A DNA stretch of 64,000 nucleotides from Flavobacterium sp. KMS (GTDB lineage: Bacteria > Bacteroidota > Bacteroidia > Flavobacteriales > Flavobacteriaceae), in the NCBI RefSeq assembly GCF_000813005.1, contig NZ_JSYP01000017.1, forward strand, positions 25,007-89,006, given 5' to 3'. Under the pieces are notes generated by a model. That model was not told the DNA's origin, did not search any database, and was given only the letters and a program-made list of their open reading frames with translations. A program made the position numbers and the translations under genes. Shown piece after piece: positions 9,108 to 18,505 of the stretch; position 1 is the first letter of the stretch, and each line of letters begins with the position of its first letter.

Positions 9108-9716
9108 TTAAATATGCCAGGAAACTTTTTTATCTATAGCGGTTCTCCTTTTGGTTACAGAAAGTGCCGACTCCTCAGGGAAACCTATAAAAAATAGTCC
9201 TAAAGATTGCTCATTGGCCTCGAGACCAAAGGTTTTTACATACTCTATTGCAGCACCACTTGAATCCCAATAGGAACCCAACTGATAAGAAGTTGCACTA
9301 ATAGCCATATTTTGCACTGCGCAGGAAACGGCAGCCAGTTCTTCCCACTCAGGAATGTTCACTTTGGTGCTTTTAGAAAGAATCACTCCGATCAGACACG
9401 CCGCTTTAAGTGGATATTTTTTAAGATAATTATACTTTGCCGCTTTTTTTTCGACATCAGTAATATCCTCATACAGATACTTGTAATAGCCTGCCATATA
9501 ATTTCCATATTTTTCAAGTTGACTTCCTTCAAGCACTATAAATCTCCAGGGTTCTGTCATTTTATGAGTAGGCGCCCATGTTGCATTGATTAGAATTTCC
9601 TGCAATACTGTATCTGAAAGACTTCCTCCTACATAAGAATCAGCATAAATACTTTTTCTAAATCTAATTAGCTGAGTTGCAACTTCAGATGAAGAACTTA
9701 TGATACTTGTTTCCAT
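9108..9716 (-). CDS. Nitroreductase-family FMN oxidoreductase
   Basis: A 202-residue cytoplasmic flavoprotein that uses NAD(P)H to reduce nitro compounds, quinones or enones. It shows the family pattern: an N-terminal RKSIYADSY (the R-RS FMN-binding start), then ILINATWAPTHKMTEPWRFI (the substrate/flavin-binding block), AAVSCAVQNMAISATSYQLG in the middle, and LGLFFIGFPEE near the C-terminus. It lies upstream of the MATE gene on the same strand, 222 bases apart. A matching promoter is found about 140 bases upstream. Possible roles include quinone or nitro detoxification; a link to ferric-siderophore reduction is only suggested by position. The physiological substrate cannot be deduced. Confidence 0.88.
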   Translation of the reverse strand: METSIISSSSEVATQLIRFRKSIYADSYVGGSLSDTVLQEILINATWAPTHKMTEPWRFIVLEGSQLEKYGNYMAGYYKYLYEDITDVEKKAAKYNYLKKYPLKAACLIGVILSKSTKVNIPEWEELAAVSCAVQNMAISATSYQLGSYWDSSGAAIEYVKTFGLEANEQSLGLFFIGFPEESALSVTKRRTAIDKKVSWHI

Positions 9717-9782
9717 AAACTTTAATAAAGATTTAGTGATAATTTAGATAAAATTAAGTACGAAAAATATGCAAAATAAATT

Positions 9783-9813
9783 TTGTTATTTAAAATTATT
9801 ATAAATAGCTTTG
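9783..9813 (+). promoter_or_regulatory. Candidate promoter of the siderophore synthetase operon
   Basis: TTG at 9783-9785 and TAGCTTTG at 9806-9813 are 20 bases apart, an exact fit to the Bacteroidota sigma-factor consensus. Transcription would begin near 9820, giving a leader of about 330 bases. A weak iron-box-like dyad sits just downstream. Confidence 0.5.
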
Positions 9814-9857
9814 CTGAACTAAATTATTATTTATAATTAGAATAAATAAAAACAAAG

Positions 9858-9888
9858 CAAATATATATAGTAATTCTCATAAAAACAA
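9858..9888 (-). promoter_or_regulatory. Candidate promoter of the nitroreductase gene
   Basis: On the - strand, TTG (9888-9886) and TATATTTG (9865-9858) are separated by 20 bases, matching the flavobacterial consensus. The predicted start is about 135 bases before the nitroreductase ATG. It points toward the + promoter at 9783-9813, so the two would interfere, or one may be a chance match. Confidence 0.5.
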
Positions 9889-10150
9889 CATAAATCTTGT
9901 TATCACATCAAAAAAAACCTATGTAATCTACTATAGAACCAGGCAGGCTAACAAAAACAAAATTTTACAATACTAAATAATTGTCCCATAATTATGAAAA
10001 ATACAACCACTTACTTCCTACTCTTAACGGAAAAGATCATTATCAAAATTTTAACAGATTAAAGCAATTAAGTATACCCCTTAAAAACGCTTATCTGATA
10101 AAAGAAAACACTTTGAAAAAGTAATCATATCCATTAAACCAAAAAACCCA

Positions 10151-11992
10151 ATGAAAGAAAAATCCCGAATCGTAAGACATGAGAATGGTCAATTAAATCC
10201 TCAACTAGTCACATCACATCTTCAACCTGAAATATGGGAAAAAGTAAACAGAATACAGCTAAGAAAAATGCTATGTGAATATTCACATGAATTATTACTT
10301 AGTCCTCAACTGCAGGGCACTAACGGAATCTGGGGGCTTTACAGCCTTAGTGCACAAGATGGAATAACAGAATATCAATTTCATGCACAAATACTTGCAT
10401 TAGACCATTGGCATATTGACACAGACTCTATTACTAAAACAGTAAACGGAAATCCTGAACCTCTAGATGCTATCGCTTTTCTTCTTGAATTTACAGAGGA
10501 ATTAGGTTTTACTGATCTAAATCTGCCTACTTACCTTGAAGAAGTAATCAGCTGTCTTTATGGTAGTGCTTATATGCATACTAATAGCGAGCTTTCGGCT
10601 AAAGATCTAACTGAAGCAAGTTACGCTGATGTAGAACATGCCATGACTGCAGGGCATCCTTGTTTTGTAGCCAACAGTGCCAGAATAGGCTTTGATGCAG
10701 TAGATTATCAGAATTACAGCCCTGAAGCAGCAACACCGCTTTCGCTGGTTTGGGTAGCAGGCCATAAAAAATACACCGAATTTACGAGTATTCCTCCTCT
10801 TAGTTACCAACAAGTAATGGAGCAGGAATTAGATGCAGACTTAAAAGCATCATTTGATTCGATTCTTACAGAAAAAGAACTTCAGCCAGAAGATTATATT
10901 TATTTCCCTATTCATCCATGGCAATGGCACAATAAGCTGATTTATTTATTTGCTCCGGATATTGCTGCATCAAAATTGGTTTGTTTAGGTGATAGTAAAG
11001 ATTTATATATGCCCCAACAATCGGTACGCACATTTTTCAATGTAAGTGATGTTAAAAGATTTTATGTTAAATCAGCTCTTTCTATTCTTAATATGGGCTT
11101 TATGAGAGGGCTTTCGCCTTATTATATGCGAACAAACCCACCGATTAGCGAATGGGTTGCGAACCTTGTAGAAAATGATCCCTATCTTCAGAAAAAGGGT
11201 TTTACCACCTTAAAAGAAATCGCTACAGTTGGTTACACCAATGCGTACATAGAAGAAGCTATAAAAGTAGATTCTCCTTATAAAAAAATGTTGTCTACAT
11301 TATGGAGAGAAAGTCCGATGGACAAAATAGCAAATGGTGAACGTCTTATGACTATGGCGGCACTGCTTCACATAGATACAGATGGAAACTCATTGCTAGC
11401 GGAATTAATTAAATCTTCCCCTTTGGATGCAAAAGGATGGCTTCAAAGCTATTTGCAATCTTACCTTAGCCCGCTTTTACATTGCTTTTATTACCATGAT
11501 ATGCGTTTTATGCCACACGGCGAAAATCTAATTCTGGTATTCCGTGACAATGTTCCGGTTAGGGCAATTATGAAAGACATTGGTGAAGAAGTAGCTATTG
11601 TAAATCAGGAAAAAGAATTACCAGAAACAATCAAACGAATCATTATCAATGTCCCTGAAGATCTAAAAATCCTATCTATTTTTACTCAGATATTTGATTC
11701 TTTCTTCCGATATCTAAATCATGTACTGGTAGAACATGTAAATCTGCCAGAAGAAGATTTTTGGAGTCTTGTAGCGGAATGCGTAACAGAATATCAATCA
11801 GAATATCCTGAACTGGAGGATAAATTCAGAAAGTATGATTTATTTGATTCAGAAATCATTAAAACGTGTTCAAATAGATTGCAAATGCAAAACAGCACAA
11901 AAATGCTTGACGCTACCAATCCATTCAAGAATCAACAATTTGCCGGTACTCTGAAAAATCCACTTTCCATTTATCAGACAAAATTAATCTAG
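10151..11992 (+). CDS. IucA/IucC-family NIS siderophore synthetase (first copy)
   Basis: An ATP-dependent NRPS-independent siderophore synthetase that condenses a carboxylic acid with an amine or hydroxylamine. The 613-residue length is normal. Conserved blocks include the histidine-rich phosphate-binding region near residue 170 (HAMTAGHPCFVANSARIGF), IHPWQWHN near 254, MPQQSVRTFFN near 290, NPPISEW near 330, LWRESPMDKIANGERLMTMA near 390, and FMPHGENLI near 455, followed by an FhuF-like C-terminal half. It opens a four-gene + strand operon; the second synthetase follows after 31 bases. The family is secure. The acyl substrate (citrate or a dicarboxylic half-amide) cannot be decided from the sequence alone. 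Confidence 0.94.
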   Translation: MKEKSRIVRHENGQLNPQLVTSHLQPEIWEKVNRIQLRKMLCEYSHELLLSPQLQGTNGIWGLYSLSAQDGITEYQFHAQILALDHWHIDTDSITKTVNGNPEPLDAIAFLLEFTEELGFTDLNLPTYLEEVISCLYGSAYMHTNSELSAKDLTEASYADVEHAMTAGHPCFVANSARIGFDAVDYQNYSPEAATPLSLVWVAGHKKYTEFTSIPPLSYQQVMEQELDADLKASFDSILTEKELQPEDYIYFPIHPWQWHNKLIYLFAPDIAASKLVCLGDSKDLYMPQQSVRTFFNVSDVKRFYVKSALSILNMGFMRGLSPYYMRTNPPISEWVANLVENDPYLQKKGFTTLKEIATVGYTNAYIEEAIKVDSPYKKMLSTLWRESPMDKIANGERLMTMAALLHIDTDGNSLLAELIKSSPLDAKGWLQSYLQSYLSPLLHCFYYHDMRFMPHGENLILVFRDNVPVRAIMKDIGEEVAIVNQEKELPETIKRIIINVPEDLKILSIFTQIFDSFFRYLNHVLVEHVNLPEEDFWSLVAECVTEYQSEYPELEDKFRKYDLFDSEIIKTCSNRLQMQNSTKMLDATNPFKNQQFAGTLKNPLSIYQTKLI

Positions 11993-12023
11993 CCCTTCTT
12001 TAAAACTATAATACGCTAAAACC

Positions 12024-13832
12024 ATGAATATAGATACTCAAATCTCACCAATACAAGCATCCAGCCATTTAGAAAAAACAGTTTGGGACAAAGTAACTCG
12101 TTTGCACCTTAGAAAAATACTTGCCGAATTTTCTCATGAGCGACTTGTTATTCCAAAGCTAATCGGAAATAAAGACGACTGGGAAATCTATCAGTTGACG
12201 AGTGCAGACGAAAAAAACGTCTATCAGTTTAATGCCAAAATTCTAGCTTTAAACCATTGGTATATTGATACTCCATCCATTGAAAAATTTACTGAAGGCG
12301 AAACTGCTACATTAGACGCACTAAGTTTTATCATTGAATTTAAGGCAGAACTTGGAATTCCTGAAGAGTCGTTACCTGTTTACCTGGAAGAGGTATGCAG
12401 CACATTGGCTGGAAGTGCTTACCTTAATTATTATGGCAAACCCAATTCAAAAGAACTATTGGAGGCTGGTTATCAGCAAACTGAATCTACCATGACAGGT
12501 CACCCTCGATTCATTGCAAATAATGGAAGAATCGGTTTTACTTCTAGCGATCACAGGGAATATGCTCCGGAAGCTGCCGCACCGTTTTCTTTGGTATGGC
12601 TTGCCGGTCATCGCTCGACTGCTGTGTTTACTGCCGTCCTACCTTTAGATTATGAAAAAGTAATGCTACAGGAACTTGGTGAAGAAACGTTAAAAAACTT
12701 TAACGATCAGCTTCTGGAAAAAGGGTTAAATCCTAATGATTATTTTTATATGCCGGTGCATCCATGGCAATGGTTTAATAAATTATCCAATATATTTTCA
12801 GCCGATATCGCAACTAATAGACTGGTTTGTATGGGGTACAATGCCGATAAATACCAGCCGCAACAATCAATCCGAACATTCTATAATATTACCCATCCTG
12901 AAAAATTCTATGTTAAAACGGCTTTATCTGTACTCAACATGGGTTATGTACGTGGGCTATCTCCTAAATTTATGGTGTCTAACCCACCAATCAATGAGTG
13001 GATTTACAACCTGGTAAAGGATGATAATTACTTACAATCGAAGGGATTTATCATTCTGAGAGAAATCGCCAGTTTGAGTTTTGCTCATCAATATTATGAA
13101 ACAGCAGTTCCGGGTGATACTCCTTACAAGAAAATGTTTGCCTGTTTATGGAGAGAAAGTCCAGCCGATAAAGTTTCTGAAAATCAGCGTTTAATTACAA
13201 TGGCAGCATTACTTCATATTGATAATGAAGGCAAAGCTTACCTTCCTGAATTAATACAGGCATCTGGTTTAACAACTTCAAATTGGTTAAGACAGTACTT
13301 TAGCTGTTATTTGAGTCCTTTACTTCATTGCTTTTACAAATGGGACATGGTTTTTATGCCTCATGGCGAAAACTTAATCCTGATTCTGGAAGATCATAAG
13401 GTTGTTAATGCTATTATGAAAGATATTGGTGAAGAGGTTTCACTACTTAACTGTAGTTTAGAGATTCCTGAAGAAGCTTTGAGGCTTGCTGTTGACGTTC
13501 CTGACGATCGCAAAACGTTGCCTTTATTTACACAGGTATTCGATTCTATATTCCGATTTATAGCTGCAATACTTGTAGAACATGCTGATTTTCCAGAAGA
13601 CGAGTTTTGGAAGCTTGTAGCAGAGTGCATCTTAGATTACCAATCTGCACATCCAGAATTCAGTGAATCTTTCCAAAAATTTGACCTGTTTGTTAATGAG
13701 TTCAGCCCTGATGCTCTAAACAAATTACAACTGAATAATAACAGACAGTTGAGAAATCGTGCCAATCCATTTCAAAACCTTCCTTATATCGGTATTGTAA
13801 AAAATCCGGTAACACCATTTTACATTAATTAA
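12024..13832 (+). CDS. IucA/IucC-family NIS siderophore synthetase (second copy)
   Basis: A 602-residue paralogue of the preceding gene with the same blocks in the same order: TMTGHPRFIANNGRIGF, VHPWQWFNK near 246, QPQQSIRTFYN, NPPINEW, LWRESPADKVSENQRLITMA and FMPHGENLI near 446. The two proteins match along their whole length, so they look like a tandem duplication that has diverged. In aerobactin- and schizokinen-type pathways two synthetases act one after the other on the two ends of citrate. In desferrioxamine or bisucaberin pathways one enzyme suffices. The pair here favours two-step assembly but does not prove it. The TonB receptor gene starts 14 bases downstream. Confidence 0.94.
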   Translation: MNIDTQISPIQASSHLEKTVWDKVTRLHLRKILAEFSHERLVIPKLIGNKDDWEIYQLTSADEKNVYQFNAKILALNHWYIDTPSIEKFTEGETATLDALSFIIEFKAELGIPEESLPVYLEEVCSTLAGSAYLNYYGKPNSKELLEAGYQQTESTMTGHPRFIANNGRIGFTSSDHREYAPEAAAPFSLVWLAGHRSTAVFTAVLPLDYEKVMLQELGEETLKNFNDQLLEKGLNPNDYFYMPVHPWQWFNKLSNIFSADIATNRLVCMGYNADKYQPQQSIRTFYNITHPEKFYVKTALSVLNMGYVRGLSPKFMVSNPPINEWIYNLVKDDNYLQSKGFIILREIASLSFAHQYYETAVPGDTPYKKMFACLWRESPADKVSENQRLITMAALLHIDNEGKAYLPELIQASGLTTSNWLRQYFSCYLSPLLHCFYKWDMVFMPHGENLILILEDHKVVNAIMKDIGEEVSLLNCSLEIPEEALRLAVDVPDDRKTLPLFTQVFDSIFRFIAAILVEHADFPEDEFWKLVAECILDYQSAHPEFSESFQKFDLFVNEFSPDALNKLQLNNNRQLRNRANPFQNLPYIGIVKNPVTPFYIN

Positions 13833-13846
13833 TAAATAATAATTTC

Positions 13847-16240
13847 GTGAATTATTTTACATCATTAAACAAGTACATACCCTCGCTGCTTATTACTGCT
13901 GCGTTCTTATTATTGTCTTTACAAACTCAGGCACAACAAACCCAATCGGGTGTCATCAAAGGTCAGGTTATGACAGAAGATGGAAAGAAGGTACAGTACG
14001 GCACTGTTAACCTAAATGGAAAATACAGTGTAAAAATAGACAAGGATGGTTGGTATACGTTTGATAAACTTACATCAAAAAAGAATACGCTTACAGTCAA
14101 TATCATGGGATTAGCCCCACAGACAAAAACGGTTACCGTAGAAACAGGAGAAGAAATTTTATTGGATTTTAACCTTACTGCTAATGCCGAAATTCTTAAT
14201 GAGGTTTTTATTGTAGGAAACAAATATAAAATTACTTCAAAAAAGAAAAGTGAGTATGTGTCGAGACTTCCAATTTCAAACCTTGAAAATTCACAAGTTT
14301 ATAGTGTAGTTGACAAAGAACTAATCAAAGAGCAGATGGCTTTAACAGTCGAAGAATCTTTTAGAAATGTTCCGGGAGCTGCACCTGCAAAAACGGGGGC
14401 TGGAATGCCCTCTTTTTTCTCGAGGGGTTTTCAAACCAGTGAAAATTTCCGTAACGGAATGGCAACTTATCTGCGCACAGGTGTAGATCTTGCTGCTGTA
14501 GAACGTGTAGAGACCTATAAAGGTCCAAGTTCTACACTTTTCGGAGCGCAGATGACCTCATTTGGAGGAATTGTTAATTACATTACCAAAAAACCATACG
14601 ATCATTTTGGAGGCGAAATAGGCTATACCATGGGAAGTTGGGATCTAAACCGTATGACATTAGACATCAATACCCCAGTTAAGGATGCCGAAGGTTTACT
14701 GGTTCGGTTAAACGTGGCTCGTCAGACCGAAAATACCTTTCAGGATCAGGGTAACTCTACTACTTTACTTATTGCACCAAGTATTACTTATCAAGTATCA
14801 GACCGTTTGAAATTTACGCTGAATGCTGATTTTCAAAGTGTACAAGGAATTGCTCCGGGCGGATGGATTACTTCTCCTACGTTGGGTCTAAGTAGCTTTA
14901 AAGATCTTAATCTGGACTACCGCATATCACTTAACGACAACTCTCTTGTAAGTAAACAGGCTTCTACCAATGTATTGCTTGATGCTGAATACAAAATTTC
15001 TGACCAATGGATCTCTCGGTCCAGATATGCTTACGGTGGTGGTACTTATGATGATCTTTATATTTTTGATTTCATCTGGCAAAATAAATCATCTGTTGAT
15101 CGCGTATTAAGAGCATTTACGGATGAAAAAACAGTGCGAAAAAACTTCCAGCAAAATTTTACCGGAGATTTTAAAATCGGGAACCTCAGAAACAGACTTG
15201 TTGTAGGTTTTGATTATTTATCCAGTTACAGATCAACCCGATATGATGGATTAGGATATGGCGGTAAAGTATTTGAACCGGCAAACCTCGATAATCTAGG
15301 TGCAACACCAGTAATTCGAATAGAGGACGTTGAATCGGTTTTAGCAAAAAGAAACACGGGACAAAACCAGACAAAAGAATCTACCTATAGTGTTTATGCC
15401 TCTGATGTTCTAAATATAACAGATCAACTTTTAGTTATGGCTAGTTTACGTGTAGATCGTTATATTGGTGATGGAACAACAAATACAAAATCCCGCACAA
15501 CTGTAGGTGACTACAATCAAACCGCACTTTCTCCTAAATTTGGTCTTGTATATCAAATTATTGAAGACAAAGTAGCGGTTTTCGGTAATTATATGAATGG
15601 ATTTAAAAACATAGGCAGCAAACTTCAGCCAAATGGAGAAGTTTCTGTTTTCAAACCCCAAGAGGCTGCACAACTGGAAGGTGGTGTTAAACTTGATTTA
15701 TCAGACAAAATCAATGCAACTGTAAGCTATTACCAGATTGATGTAACAAACAGTTTAAGAAATGATGTGACAACTCAGGGAACCTTCGTTGTTCAAGACG
15801 GAACACAAAAAAGTAAAGGGCTTGAAATAGAAATTATCGGAAGACCTTTTGCAGGTTTCAACTATGTAGCCAGTTATGGATATAATGATAATGAGTTTAC
15901 CAAGTCAGCCGAAAATGTAATGGGCAAAAGAGCCGCTGGTACTCCAAAAAATGTGGTTAATCTTTGGGCAAGTTACACTATTGTTAATGGTAAAGCTCAG
16001 GGATTGGGATTGGGAATTGGAAATTCTTATGTTTCTGATGCTTTTATTGACAATACAAATACTTTTACTCTTTCCTCTTATAATCTTCTTGATGCTACCC
16101 TGTTTTACAACCGTCCCAAATATCGAATTGGTATTAAAGCCAATAACATTCTGGACAAACAATATTGGGTGAGCGATGGTTATTATGCACGTCCACAAAA
16201 GCCAAGTAATTTTATGATCAACTTTACTTATAAATTTTAA
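13847..16240 (+). CDS. TonB-dependent siderophore receptor
   Basis: A 797-residue outer-membrane receptor that imports ferric siderophore using the TonB-ExbBD system. The start is GTG at 13847. A signal peptide (to about residue 29, ending LQTQAQQ) is followed by a carboxypeptidase-regulatory-like domain (about 35-115) with GVIKGQVMTEDGKKVQYGTV. The plug follows (about 140-265, with VERVETYKGPSSTLFGAQMT and FGGIVNYITKKP), then a 22-strand-type barrel ending in FMINFTYKF, whose terminal Phe is typical for outer-membrane insertion. It lies between the second synthetase (14-base gap) and a membrane protein gene (4-base gap), so it is almost certainly the receptor for the siderophore made here. 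Confidence 0.93.
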   Translation: MNYFTSLNKYIPSLLITAAFLLLSLQTQAQQTQSGVIKGQVMTEDGKKVQYGTVNLNGKYSVKIDKDGWYTFDKLTSKKNTLTVNIMGLAPQTKTVTVETGEEILLDFNLTANAEILNEVFIVGNKYKITSKKKSEYVSRLPISNLENSQVYSVVDKELIKEQMALTVEESFRNVPGAAPAKTGAGMPSFFSRGFQTSENFRNGMATYLRTGVDLAAVERVETYKGPSSTLFGAQMTSFGGIVNYITKKPYDHFGGEIGYTMGSWDLNRMTLDINTPVKDAEGLLVRLNVARQTENTFQDQGNSTTLLIAPSITYQVSDRLKFTLNADFQSVQGIAPGGWITSPTLGLSSFKDLNLDYRISLNDNSLVSKQASTNVLLDAEYKISDQWISRSRYAYGGGTYDDLYIFDFIWQNKSSVDRVLRAFTDEKTVRKNFQQNFTGDFKIGNLRNRLVVGFDYLSSYRSTRYDGLGYGGKVFEPANLDNLGATPVIRIEDVESVLAKRNTGQNQTKESTYSVYASDVLNITDQLLVMASLRVDRYIGDGTTNTKSRTTVGDYNQTALSPKFGLVYQIIEDKVAVFGNYMNGFKNIGSKLQPNGEVSVFKPQEAAQLEGGVKLDLSDKINATVSYYQIDVTNSLRNDVTTQGTFVVQDGTQKSKGLEIEIIGRPFAGFNYVASYGYNDNEFTKSAENVMGKRAAGTPKNVVNLWASYTIVNGKAQGLGLGIGNSYVSDAFIDNTNTFTLSSYNLLDATLFYNRPKYRIGIKANNILDKQYWVSDGYYARPQKPSNFMINFTYKF

Positions 16241-16244
16241 TTAG

Positions 16245-17399
16245 ATGGAGCATATTGATCAGCGCGCTTTCAAATCCCAAAGAATACTATTGGGAGTAGT
16301 AATGACTTTTGCGATTCTGGATCATACCCGACTGTTTTTTCATTACTGGAACACCAATCCGGCAGATTTAGATCATACCACTTTCACTTTGTTCTTTACC
16401 CGATTTATATCCCATTATTTTGCACCGGCAATTTTCTTTATAGCTGGTATTGAATTATTTCACTGGATGGGTAAGACAACCAAAAACCAAAATGTATGGC
16501 AGTTATTCAAACTTGGCAGTGCACTGATCCTTATTGAAATTTTCGTAAACAATTTTTTATATACGTTTGATCCCTATTACCGTACGATTGGTGTCTTTAT
16601 CATTGGTTCATTAGGTTTATGCCTGTACTGTATGGCGGGGTTACAATACTTCAACAGAAAATTGATCTTATCGATCGCTTTAACTATTATAATAGCTCAT
16701 CATTTACTGGATTCTTTGCAAATGAAAGGAGATTCTATAAATGCTATCTTCTGGTATTTGTTACATCAACAAAAATTTATACCTCATGGTCAGAGTTTAT
16801 ATATCGTAAATTATACACTACTCCCCTGGTTTGGTGTTCTTTTACTGGGTTATTTTTTTGGATTCTTTTGTAGGTCAGAAAGTTCGCCAGTAATTCGAAA
16901 AAAAGTACTGCTGTACAGTGGTTTTACTCTTATTGGATTATTTTTCTTATTACGTGGCCTAAATGGTTACGGAGAATCTATCCCGTGGAAAGCAGGAAAT
17001 TCTAACCTAATCAGCCTACTGTCGTTTTTCAATCTCACTAAATATCCAGCTTCATTGGATTTTCTGGCGATCACATTAGGTCCGATTTTCTTGTTCTTAG
17101 CTTATGCAGAAAACTGGAAAGGCAGGGTTGTTAGTTTCTTTTTTACTTTAGGACAGATTCCTTTGTTTACCTATCTGTTCAGTACACTCATTATTCATTT
17201 AGCAGCTATGATTTGGTTATGCTTTAATGGAAAACCATTACAAACGATGGTAATAACGACTGCTTCTTATGGTAAAGATAGTCCATTACTTAATTATGGA
17301 TACTCTTTAGCTACGGTCTATATTTTGTGGATTGTATTCGTTCTGATCTGTTATTTCATAATAAAAAAAATAAAACCGATGCAACAAGATTTACTATAA
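16245..17399 (+). CDS. DUF1624 / heparan-alpha-glucosaminide acetyltransferase-like membrane protein
   Basis: A 384-residue polytopic inner-membrane protein with about ten hydrophobic segments. Its N-terminal block VVMTFAILDHTRLFF, then DHTTFTLFFTRFISHYFAPA and IFFIAGIELF, is the signature of the DUF1624/HGSNAT-like acyltransferase group, which carries acyl groups across membranes to acceptors on the far side. It starts 4 bases after the receptor stop and closes the + strand operon, so it is probably co-expressed with the siderophore genes. Possible roles are acylation or deacylation of the siderophore at the membrane, or transport. None is established for this family in siderophore loci that I know of, so the function remains an inference. 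Confidence 0.75.
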   Translation: MEHIDQRAFKSQRILLGVVMTFAILDHTRLFFHYWNTNPADLDHTTFTLFFTRFISHYFAPAIFFIAGIELFHWMGKTTKNQNVWQLFKLGSALILIEIFVNNFLYTFDPYYRTIGVFIIGSLGLCLYCMAGLQYFNRKLILSIALTIIIAHHLLDSLQMKGDSINAIFWYLLHQQKFIPHGQSLYIVNYTLLPWFGVLLLGYFFGFFCRSESSPVIRKKVLLYSGFTLIGLFFLLRGLNGYGESIPWKAGNSNLISLLSFFNLTKYPASLDFLAITLGPIFLFLAYAENWKGRVVSFFFTLGQIPLFTYLFSTLIIHLAAMIWLCFNGKPLQTMVITTASYGKDSPLLNYGYSLATVYILWIVFVLICYFIIKKIKPMQQDLL

Positions 17400-17430
17400 A
17401 AATTGTAAATAGTACATTCAAGGAAATAAA

Positions 17431-17471
17431 AAATGCAGAGAACATATTGACTATGATCTCTGCATTTTTTT
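17431..17471 (+). terminator. Terminator of the + strand siderophore operon
   Basis: A perfect 11-bp stem (AAATGCAGAGA at 17431-17441, TCTCTGCATTT at 17457-17467) ends in a T-run, 31 bases after the last gene of the operon. Confidence 0.88.
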
Positions 17472-17752
17472 ATTCTGGTTAAATTTACCAGGTCATAAAA
17501 AACAAAAACAAAGTACATTTTTTGACTCCTTTTTTTATTAAGTATCTAAAATAATGCACTAAAAGTATATTTAGGAGGTTTTACAGTGAACAAATACAAA
17601 TAAGAAACTTTCATTCTTAACTCCAAAAAAATAAGCGGATCCACCCCTGAACCCGCTTATCATTCTATTTAACAAAAAAAACATTTACTTTCACCTTAAT
17701 CACTTTAAATTAAAGCTACAGTACTTTTTATTGGATAATTCCAATATTATAT
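17472..17752. other. Spacer between converging siderophore operons
   Basis: This completes a 353-base gap between the two converging gene groups. Apart from the two terminators (17431-17471 on + and 17624-17660 on -), I see only AT-rich sequence and no gene. Confidence 0.6.
17624..17660 (-). terminator. Terminator of the - strand siderophore gene group
   Basis: Read on the - strand, ATAAGCGG (17660-17653) pairs with CCGCTTAT (17638-17631) across a 14-base loop and is followed by a T-run (A-run at 17624-17630 on +). It lies about 90 bases after the stop of the acyltransferase gene. Confidence 0.8.
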
Positions 17753-18352
17753 CTAAACCGATTGCAAAGCTTTATAATAATCCTCACGTGTACAAAACTC
17801 AAGATGTGCTTTTTTATGAGGCAGATCAATTTCGGTTTGGAATACAAATCCGGCTTTTCTATTCAATGCATGAATTTTATGATTGCGTGCATCAGGTTCA
17901 ACAACAACACGTTGATTTTTGGCATCACAAAAAATAAAATCCAGTATTACGGTAAAAATTGTCCAGGTAAACTTATTTACGGGTATTTCTAAGGGCGCTA
18001 CTAAGATATGCATCCCTTTATCCCCTTTTTCTACTTTATAGTACTCTCCAATACTATCTGTCTCGGGATTGTAACATTCTAATAAAAAAGAAATGTCACC
18101 ATTAAAAACACCCATATAAACATCAGTTTTCTCTAGAATTTCGCGGTATGAATCGTACACTTCCTGCAAAGAAAATCCATTCATTCCCCAATAAACTGCG
18201 TAATCACGATTCACCCAGTCATGAAGCAAAGGCGTATCAGTTTCTAAGTCTATTGGACGCAATTCAAAAACGCCCATACCAGGAATTGTTTTGACAAAAA
18301 CAATATCAGAAACGGCTTTATCTTCTATATCAATTATTTTATTATTCATCAT
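17753..18352 (-). CDS. IucB/RhbD-like GNAT acyltransferase for siderophore synthesis
   Basis: A 199-residue cytoplasmic acyl-CoA-dependent N-acyltransferase. The block GVFELRPIDLETDTPLLHDW followed by VNRDYAVYWGMNGFS is characteristic of the IucB/AlcB/RhbD/DesC group, which acylates N-hydroxylated diamines or N-hydroxylysine. Later VEPDARNHKIHALNRKAGF is the usual GNAT acetyl-CoA site and the recognition of a neighbouring helix. Its length suits the stand-alone acyltransferases rather than two-domain fusions. It lies 153 bases after the N-monooxygenase gene on the same strand, so the pair forms the hydroxamate: hydroxylation then acetylation or succinylation. Which acyl-CoA is used cannot be told. 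Confidence 0.88.
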   Translation of the reverse strand: MMNNKIIDIEDKAVSDIVFVKTIPGMGVFELRPIDLETDTPLLHDWVNRDYAVYWGMNGFSLQEVYDSYREILEKTDVYMGVFNGDISFLLECYNPETDSIGEYYKVEKGDKGMHILVAPLEIPVNKFTWTIFTVILDFIFCDAKNQRVVVEPDARNHKIHALNRKAGFVFQTEIDLPHKKAHLEFCTREDYYKALQSV

Positions 18353-18505
18353 CTCTTATCAAGTTAAGCTTATTATTATTTTAATGGGAGTGACATAATC
18401 TTATTTTACACTTTTCTTCAAAATGGTAAAACAACAACCAAGATTATCTCAGCCGATTACGGTCTTGTTATTGAATACCTTTTAGCCGTTGAACCGGAGC
18501 AGTGT

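Larger units (their letters stand above)
9717..10150. other. Intergenic control region between nitroreductase and siderophore operon
   Basis: These 434 bases separate two divergently transcribed units. They contain two well-spaced candidate promoters that face each other (9783-9813 on + and 9858-9888 on -). Between them at 9830-9846 lies a weak relative of the TTTAGA-N5-TCTAAA box (TTTATA-N5-AATAAA, 9 of 12 positions). From 9890 to 10150 I see only AT-rich leader sequence with no small gene. Confidence 0.55.

Noticed and set aside
17529..17545. TTTATT-N5-TCTAAA as another iron box
   Set aside because: It lies between converging operons downstream of both, not in a promoter, and has two mismatches in one arm.
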